This document shows, in pieces, positions 1 through 3,605 of a stretch of DNA of 5,388 nt; positions within the stretch are counted from its first letter, which is position 1; every line of letters starts with the position of its first letter. The DNA is from Spirochaetaceae bacterium (GTDB lineage: Bacteria > Spirochaetota > Spirochaetia > Treponematales > Treponemataceae): NCBI GenBank assembly GCA_031285525.1, contig JAITWB010000020.1:1-5388 (forward strand), written 5' to 3'. The position numbers and the translations under genes were made by a program. The notes under the pieces are model-generated. The model was not told where the DNA came from and did no database searches. It saw nothing but the letters and a program-made list of their open reading frames with translations.

Positions 1-78
1 TCTCTCATTATTGATCTCTCAAAGTTTTACCACACTTTTACAACAAACGCTTACAAGCTCTTCTGTAAAAAACAAAGA

Positions 79-132
79 ACAGACAGCAAAGGGATGTAAA
101 ACAAAGATGAAAATCATTCCTTTGCCGTCTGT
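79..132. repeat. Imperfect inverted repeat, 18-bp arms around an 18-nt loop
   Basis: The left arm ACAGACAGCAAAGGGATG (79-96) pairs with CATTCCTTTGCCGTCTGT (115-132) at 16 of 18 positions. The two exceptions are 85/126, an A-C mismatch in plus-strand RNA, and 93/118, a G-U wobble. The loop (97-114) is A-rich. In minus-strand RNA the stem is followed about six bases later by a run of six U (complement of 67-72), which gives weak support for a terminator reading leftward. On the plus strand the nearest T run (147-152) is 14 bases away, too far for a classic terminator. It could instead be a small repeat element or the mark of an old insertion. The pairing is directly visible; the function is unknown. 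Confidence 0.55.
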
Positions 133-327
133 CATTTGTAAGCTACTTTTTTAACTGCTATGCGCTCTTTCTCATTTCTTGTTTATCACTTACTGTTTGC
201 CATTCTTTCCTATTTCCATCGTTCTGTCATGAGTAAAAACTCCCGGTTTGCAAAAAAAGAGAAGAAAATCCGATTTTTTTTCTGAATTTTTACTGAAAAA
301 CGGTGAAGAACCGCGATTTAAACATAT

Positions 328-332
328 GGAGG
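328..332 (+). promoter_or_regulatory. Shine-Dalgarno that sets the TTG start of the toxin-like gene
   Basis: GGAGG lies seven bases before the TTG at 340. This near-ideal site is the main reason to accept a non-ATG start for the short toxin-like reading frame. Confidence 0.6.
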
Positions 333-339
333 AATAAGA

Positions 340-474
340 TTGAAAGAACAAATCATTTTCACAGCTACAGCTTTCAAGCATAAGATCTGTAAGGTTGATA
401 TTCGCCATGCTTTTAGATGGAGACTGTTCGATCAAGCGCTGCCAGAGGAGGAATATGAAGAAAGAAATGACTGA
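340..474 (+). pseudogene. Truncated BrnT-like toxin, probable remnant
   Basis: This 44-codon frame starts at TTG (340), with GGAGG seven bases upstream, and ends at TGA (472-474). It reads AFKHKI at residues 11-16 and DIRHAF at 20-25, followed by a F-D pair at 30-31. From memory, this order resembles the N-terminal third of the small BrnT-like toxins (about 80-95 aa) that sit directly before antitoxins starting MTxxEAxYWD. The expected middle and C-terminal strands, a KYLLIGFDxxGN-like stretch and a NVFHAM-like stretch, are missing. The acidic tail LPEEEYEERND may be the original C-terminus joined to the N-terminus by an in-frame internal deletion. The gene overlaps the next one by 20 bp, as toxin and antitoxin genes often do. 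A product lacking the core would not be expected to act as an RNase. The family call rests on recall, not a search; an unrelated short peptide is possible. Confidence 0.5.
445..451 (+). promoter_or_regulatory. Shine-Dalgarno of the antitoxin-like gene
   Basis: GAGGAGG lies three bases before the ATG at 455, closer than the usual spacing, and 15 bases before the in-frame ATG at 467. The site is inside the coding part of the upstream toxin-like frame, so translation of the two is probably coupled. Confidence 0.5.
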
Positions 475-640
475 TCATGAAGCCGAATATTGGGACACTT
501 ATTATACCAAAAACACGATTATGCCGGATATGAGTAAGCCCGGTTATTTTTCCAGTAAATATGGAATGACCACGCCCATTGATTCTGAAAGAAATACAAC
601 ACTGACCATGTTTGCAGAAAAGTGTTTTACCGGTCATTAA
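455..640 (+). CDS. Short antitoxin-like protein, partner of BrnT-like toxin, probably C-terminally truncated
   Basis: This 61-residue frame starts at ATG 455, three bases after GAGGAGG, and ends at TAA 638-640. The second methionine (residue 5, base 467) is an alternative start and would give the MTDHEAEYWD beginning I associate with this family. Residues 9-20 read EAEYWDTYYTKN, followed by SKPGYF at 27-32 and KYGM at 35-38. From memory, this is the signature of antitoxins of about 85-95 aa encoded after small BrnT-like toxins in treponemes and other bacteria. They neutralise the toxin by direct binding and use a C-terminal helix-rich domain to dimerise and bind DNA. Here the frame stops at residue 61, just after TLTMFAEK, where that helical part should continue, so the gene looks cut at its 3' end. 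Its stop codon overlaps that of the convergent beta-barrel gene, which suggests the break came when the two segments were joined. The reading frame is well supported; the function is inferred. Confidence 0.6.
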   Translation: MKKEMTDHEAEYWDTYYTKNTIMPDMSKPGYFSSKYGMTTPIDSERNTTLTMFAEKCFTGH

Positions 641-1425
641 TCAAATGAACAGCGGAGACCTGCGTTGAGCGCAAAATTGGCATCAGGAATCCGCTCGCTG
701 CTACCGGTCTGATAGAGAGTCATCGGGAAAGCCTGCAAGCCGACAAAACCGTTCAAGCCCTTGCGATCACCCCATAACAGTTTTAGTCCAGCCATAACCC
801 GCATCTTCTGCCCTGACGATGAATCGTCAAACAAATAGGTAAAGTGCCGGATCCCCATAGACAAAACAAAGCCGATGGGAAGCTCCTGAGAAAAAACCTC
901 ATAGTCGAACCCGCCGTCTATCTGTGTCCGCCGGGAAACCGGGGAATCCACCAGAGAATCCTGCATCTGATAGAGAAAAACAAGAGAAACAATGACATTA
1001 CTTACAGAGATACTAAGCAGACCGTTCCCCGAAAAAGAAGTGAGATCCCCCATCTGGGCGGGATTGACCGCAAGATTGCCCCATCCCTTAAAGGAAAGTA
1101 TCTCCGGAATACGGGCGCCCAGATCAAAACAAAAACCAGGCTGGGCTATTCCGTTATGAAACCCAAAAAACAATCCTGCCCCGGCAAGAAGAAAACGGTT
1201 TTCAAACCCAAAACTGCTGCGCAGAGAATAGTGAGTTACCGGATTATAACTAAAATCGGCGGACATCATAAAATAATCGGCAAAATGCTGATAAACGCCT
1301 ACAAAGAGATCCGAGGAGGTTCTTTCGCTGGTATTGATAATTGCGCCGGAAACAGCGATGTCCACCGAATAGACAGCTGTACCAATGAGCAATGCAAAAA
1401 TAACAGCGCATATCCCTTTTCTCAT
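637..1425 (-). CDS. Exported beta-rich protein, probable outer-membrane beta-barrel (third gene of operon)
   Basis: The 262-residue product begins MRKGICAVIFALLIGTAVYS, a classic signal peptide with likely cleavage after Ser20 (V-Y-S). The mature part alternates polar and hydrophobic or aromatic residues in short strand-like stretches separated by Gly, Asn, Asp and Ser turns. Examples are the FMMSADFSY, FLLAGAGLFFGF and FVLSMGIRHFTYLF segments. It ends NAGLRCSFD, with a Phe next to last, much like the closing strand of a barrel. There is no lipobox and no internal hydrophobic helix. The start codon overlaps the stop of the upstream gene as ATGA (1422-1425). No strong Shine-Dalgarno precedes it, so translation probably depends on ribosomes finishing that gene. 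The end overlaps the stop of a convergent small gene. I do not recognise a named family; a periplasmic beta-sandwich is the main alternative to a barrel. Confidence 0.75.
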   Translation of the reverse strand: MRKGICAVIFALLIGTAVYSVDIAVSGAIINTSERTSSDLFVGVYQHFADYFMMSADFSYNPVTHYSLRSSFGFENRFLLAGAGLFFGFHNGIAQPGFCFDLGARIPEILSFKGWGNLAVNPAQMGDLTSFSGNGLLSISVSNVIVSLVFLYQMQDSLVDSPVSRRTQIDGGFDYEVFSQELPIGFVLSMGIRHFTYLFDDSSSGQKMRVMAGLKLLWGDRKGLNGFVGLQAFPMTLYQTGSSERIPDANFALNAGLRCSFD

Positions 1426-2570
1426 TGGATAATCACTTTATAACCCGCCGAAAATGTGAACAACTCCGCAAGGTTATTATACATCAGGGGCTGAAATACC
1501 GCATTCAGGACAAATTCTCCGCCTCCCGCTTTTATTGCGGCAAAGGGCATAATATGGAGAGCCGGTTCAAGCTTATTCAAATCCCTCATTGACGAACCGG
1601 AGACGGTGATCCCGACTTCCATATCCTGCCAGTCCGCATTTGAGATCACCATCGTTACAGCCGCTCCCAGGGGCTTCACATTGAGAAGCCGATTTTCGCC
1701 ATAATCTGATGGAAGGCTAAAAAACGAGAGTGTGATCTGAGAAAAGCCAAAAACGAGACGGGGCTCAACAAACAAAAAGAAATTATCCAAACTCACCGCA
1801 GGCATCTTCACCCCAAAATCCAGTATCGCCGCCTGTACAAACACATGGGTATTATAGGTATTCCCGAAAACGCCGGTAACTCCGGCTCGAAATCCAACGG
1901 GAGTCACCAAGGCGGGCACACTATTATCCCCTATCCTTGTTCGTCCCATGACACTGGAAGCGCCTCCCCAAAAATCGAAAATACCCTTCCCCCAACGAGC
2001 CGAAAAACGCACATCAAATGAAAGATAGTTAATCTCCTCTTCCACATTCCAATAGGCAAAAACGCCCAGAGCCTGGGGGGAGGGAAACTTAAGAACATAG
2101 GACAATCCGGTTCCATTGATATCATATATGCCGTACTCCGGAATCCCTACCGCCGACCGGAGGAACCGGGACTGAATCGGCGGAGCTCCTATGTACTGCT
2201 GTAAGTGTACATCCCCGCCGAATGCGGCATCCCTTCCGGAAAATGCTGAAAACACATGCTGAAACTCGGTCAACGGCAAGTAATATTGCACAGAGAGGTG
2301 TTCAAACCCTATGGATGCTGACTTATCCAGCACGGGAATAAAAAAACCCATATCCCCCAGTTTCAAGGACATCCCCGCCTTAACGGTAATATTGGACGAA
2401 AAATCAAGCTGCCCCGTAAAAAGGGCATCGATCCCGCACTCAATCCAGGGTGACTGAGAGAGCGGATTGAGAGAAAGCCCCCCCTCAAAGGCTCCGCTAA
2501 ACACCGCCGCAGAAAGAGACATTCCGGCGAGGAGCATATACAATAGAACAGCTTTCTTCATCAATTTCAC
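1422..2570 (-). CDS. Exported beta-rich protein, probable outer-membrane porin-like barrel (second gene of operon)
   Basis: The start is GTG at 2570, chosen because AGGAG (2577-2581) sits six bases upstream. The in-frame ATG three codons later would be 15 bases from it. The 382-residue product begins MKLMKKAVLLYMLLAGMSLS, and a signal peptidase I site is likely after Ala22 (S-A-A). The rest looks like a medium-sized barrel: many aromatic-rich amphipathic strands (FFLFVEPRLVFGF, ITLSFFSL, FVLNAVFQPLMY) broken by Gly/Asn/Asp turns, with a final strand FTFSAGYKVIIQ. Residues near 118-145 (GAPPIQSRFLRSAVGIPEYG) look like a longer loop or plug. It follows the lipoprotein gene after 17 bases and overlaps the next gene by four, so the three are very likely co-transcribed. 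Location in the outer membrane and a transport or structural role are inferred from composition only. I do not recognise the family. Confidence 0.75.
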   Translation of the reverse strand: MKLMKKAVLLYMLLAGMSLSAAVFSGAFEGGLSLNPLSQSPWIECGIDALFTGQLDFSSNITVKAGMSLKLGDMGFFIPVLDKSASIGFEHLSVQYYLPLTEFQHVFSAFSGRDAAFGGDVHLQQYIGAPPIQSRFLRSAVGIPEYGIYDINGTGLSYVLKFPSPQALGVFAYWNVEEEINYLSFDVRFSARWGKGIFDFWGGASSVMGRTRIGDNSVPALVTPVGFRAGVTGVFGNTYNTHVFVQAAILDFGVKMPAVSLDNFFLFVEPRLVFGFSQITLSFFSLPSDYGENRLLNVKPLGAAVTMVISNADWQDMEVGITVSGSSMRDLNKLEPALHIMPFAAIKAGGGEFVLNAVFQPLMYNNLAELFTFSAGYKVIIQ

Positions 2571-2576
2571 CGGTAA

Positions 2577-2581
2577 CTCCT
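2577..2581 (-). promoter_or_regulatory. Shine-Dalgarno that fixes a GTG start
   Basis: AGGAG on the minus strand lies six bases before the GTG at 2570. It sits inside the 17-base gap after the lipoprotein stop codon, and its spacing rules against the ATG at 2561 as the main start. Confidence 0.6.
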
Positions 2582-2587
2582 ATACTA

Positions 2588-3382
2588 TTATTGCGGAACC
2601 GTGGTCGAGATACTCAGTGAATCAGCAGAGAGTGTCTGCTCAAGAACATCTTTTATCCCATTGCTGCCGTTAAACGTAATCATTACCTCATCCCCAATCG
2701 CCAAAACGGGTGCCGTCCAACTGACCTCAAACACAGAACCATTTACCGTTGGAGACGTTATAGTACAAGTGATAAGGCTGCCATTTATAAGCAGACCGAA
2801 ATCGCCCTCGGTAATACTGTGACCGCTGGAATTTGCAGTGTTCTCCTTAAGCACCCTGCTAAAGATAAGTGTGAGCTTATTCCCCGATAAAGTACTCAGA
2901 CCCGCTATAGAAGCGACAAGGGGTTCGGGGGTAAAAGAGACGGCTTTACTAAAAAAATCCTCAAGCTTTCTGCCTTCAGCTCTATCGGCAATAAAATAGG
3001 TACTATCCTGCCTAAAATGAAGAACCCATTCAGAACCAGAGGCATCAGGAATAAATGTTGACGATGACGGCGACGGATGAACCATAGAAATGCGAAGCTT
3101 TCTGTTGCTGTTAAGGGTTGCCGAAACACCTTTCATTTCATCAGCCACGGTATTCTTCGGATTGGCGGTAAAACAAGCGGCAAACCTACTATAACTGGAA
3201 GACGAGTCTGTGATATCCATCTCATTTTTAAAATTGATTTCGATAGTATACGCACCGATACTGTATATCGATTCAATGAGGAGAGCTGTATTGTCACCGC
3301 CTCCGGCAGCTTCTATGGGCTCACAGGAGAGGAGCAGCAACGCAAGGAGCACACAGATACCCGCTGCGGGATTCTTTTTCAT
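2588..3382 (-). CDS. Surface or periplasmic lipoprotein with possible Ig-like repeats (first gene of operon)
   Basis: I place the start at ATG 3382, not the GTG at 3412, because GGAGGT (3390-3395) lies seven bases upstream and the protein then opens directly with a signal peptide. The 264-residue product begins MKKNPAAGICVLLALLLLSC. LLLSC fits a lipobox, so Cys20 would be lipidated after signal peptidase II cleavage, followed by Glu and a Gly-rich tether. The body seems to contain two similar beta-sandwich units. One begins near residue 33 (SIYSIGAYTIEINF). The other begins near residue 157 (SIAGLSTLSGNKLTLIFSR) and runs on to a SWTAPVLAIGDEVMITFNG segment. The pattern of a leading strand, a short turn, then a TLxFS-like strand recalls SbsA-type Ig-like domains of surface proteins; that assignment is tentative. 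The gene heads the operon and its probable promoter is at 3427-3455. The gene ends TAA followed immediately by an in-frame TAG. Whether the lipoprotein faces the periplasm or the cell surface cannot be told from sequence. Confidence 0.75.
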   Translation of the reverse strand: MKKNPAAGICVLLALLLLSCEPIEAAGGGDNTALLIESIYSIGAYTIEINFKNEMDITDSSSSYSRFAACFTANPKNTVADEMKGVSATLNSNRKLRISMVHPSPSSSTFIPDASGSEWVLHFRQDSTYFIADRAEGRKLEDFFSKAVSFTPEPLVASIAGLSTLSGNKLTLIFSRVLKENTANSSGHSITEGDFGLLINGSLITCTITSPTVNGSVFEVSWTAPVLAIGDEVMITFNGSNGIKDVLEQTLSADSLSISTTVPQ

Positions 3383-3389
3383 GGGTCTT

Positions 3390-3395
3390 ACCTCC
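3390..3395 (-). promoter_or_regulatory. Shine-Dalgarno of the lipoprotein gene
   Basis: GGAGGT on the minus strand lies seven bases before ATG 3382. It decides this start over the upstream GTG at 3412, which would add ten residues ahead of the signal peptide. Confidence 0.75.
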
Positions 3396-3426
3396 GAATC
3401 TATTATCGGCACACCTAGTTATATAA

Positions 3427-3455
3427 AGTATAGCACACTATCGTTTTTTTAACAG
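3427..3455 (-). promoter_or_regulatory. Probable extended -10 promoter for the lipoprotein/barrel operon
   Basis: On the minus strand, TGC-TATACT (3435-3427) matches an extended -10 element with five of six -10 bases correct. A weak -35 (CTGTTA, 3455-3450) sits 17 bases upstream, and the spacer includes a run of A. Transcription would begin near 3420, leaving a leader of about 38 bases that includes the GGAGGT site. The extended TG would compensate for the poor -35. Confidence 0.5.
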
Positions 3456-3563
3456 ATTAGGAACCGAACCAGAGGGCTCTGTCTCAATATCACCAAATAC
3501 CTAAAACAAAGCACAGAAAACCACTAAAAACGGATATTAATAGAGAGATTAACAAGTTTGCTC

Positions 3564-3591
3564 TTGACTTATGACCTATTCCATATATAAA
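3564..3591 (+). promoter_or_regulatory. Sigma70-type promoter for cheA
   Basis: TTGACT (3564-3569) and TATAAA (3586-3591) are 16 bases apart, each matching the consensus at five of six positions. The expected start of transcription is at about 3597-3600, only three to six bases before the cheA ATG at 3603. An overlapping TATATA at 3584-3589 would give a less favourable 14-base spacer. Another promoter further upstream cannot be ruled out. Confidence 0.6.
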
Positions 3592-3605
3592 CTAATCTAT
3601 ATATG
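3582..3605 (+). repeat. Perfect 8-bp inverted repeat spanning the cheA -10 box and start codon
   Basis: CATATATA (3582-3589) and TATATATG (3598-3605) are exact reverse complements separated by eight bases. The left arm covers part of the -10 element, and the right arm ends with the cheA ATG. It could be a protein-binding dyad at the promoter. It is unlikely to act as an RNA hairpin if transcription starts near 3598. The arms are made of alternating AT, so a chance origin is quite possible. Confidence 0.4.

Larger units (their letters stand above)
1..339. other. AT-rich non-coding stretch, no convincing gene
   Basis: No gene can be supported here. Two plus-strand frames are open from the window's left edge: one to a TAA at 97-99 and one to a TAA at 151-153. 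Either could be the 3' tail of a gene starting outside the window, but neither translation has a recognisable motif and the base composition looks intergenic. The stretch contains the inverted repeat at 79-132, a T run at 147-152, an A run near 252-258 and an eight-T run at 274-281. The Shine-Dalgarno of the toxin-like gene lies at its right end. I could not find a convincing -35/-10 pair for that gene; TTTACT at 289-294 has no well-spaced -10 partner. Confidence 0.6.

Noticed and set aside
274..294. The eight-T run and flanking purine tract as an intrinsic terminator
   Set aside because: The only possible stem before it is a weak A/T pairing with no GC-rich part, so it would not be stable enough.
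190..435. A minus-strand frame of about 81 codons opposite the toxin-like gene
   Set aside because: It starts at TTG with no ribosome site, its product has no recognisable motif, and it overlaps the better supported plus-strand remnant.
395..454. Extending the antitoxin-like frame upstream to a TTG at 395
   Set aside because: No ribosome site precedes that TTG, the added residues lack similarity to the family, and GAGGAGG just before 455 supports the later start.
597..627. AACACT/AGTGTT inverted repeat as a terminator for either convergent gene
   Set aside because: The stem is only six pairs with a 17-base loop, is AT-rich, lies within the antitoxin-like frame, and no U run follows in a suitable position.
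844..1443. A 199-codon plus-strand open frame lying antisense to the third operon gene
   Set aside because: It is almost wholly antisense to a gene with a signal peptide, barrel-like strands and operon overlap. Its product is Arg/Lys-rich with no motif, as expected of a shadow frame.
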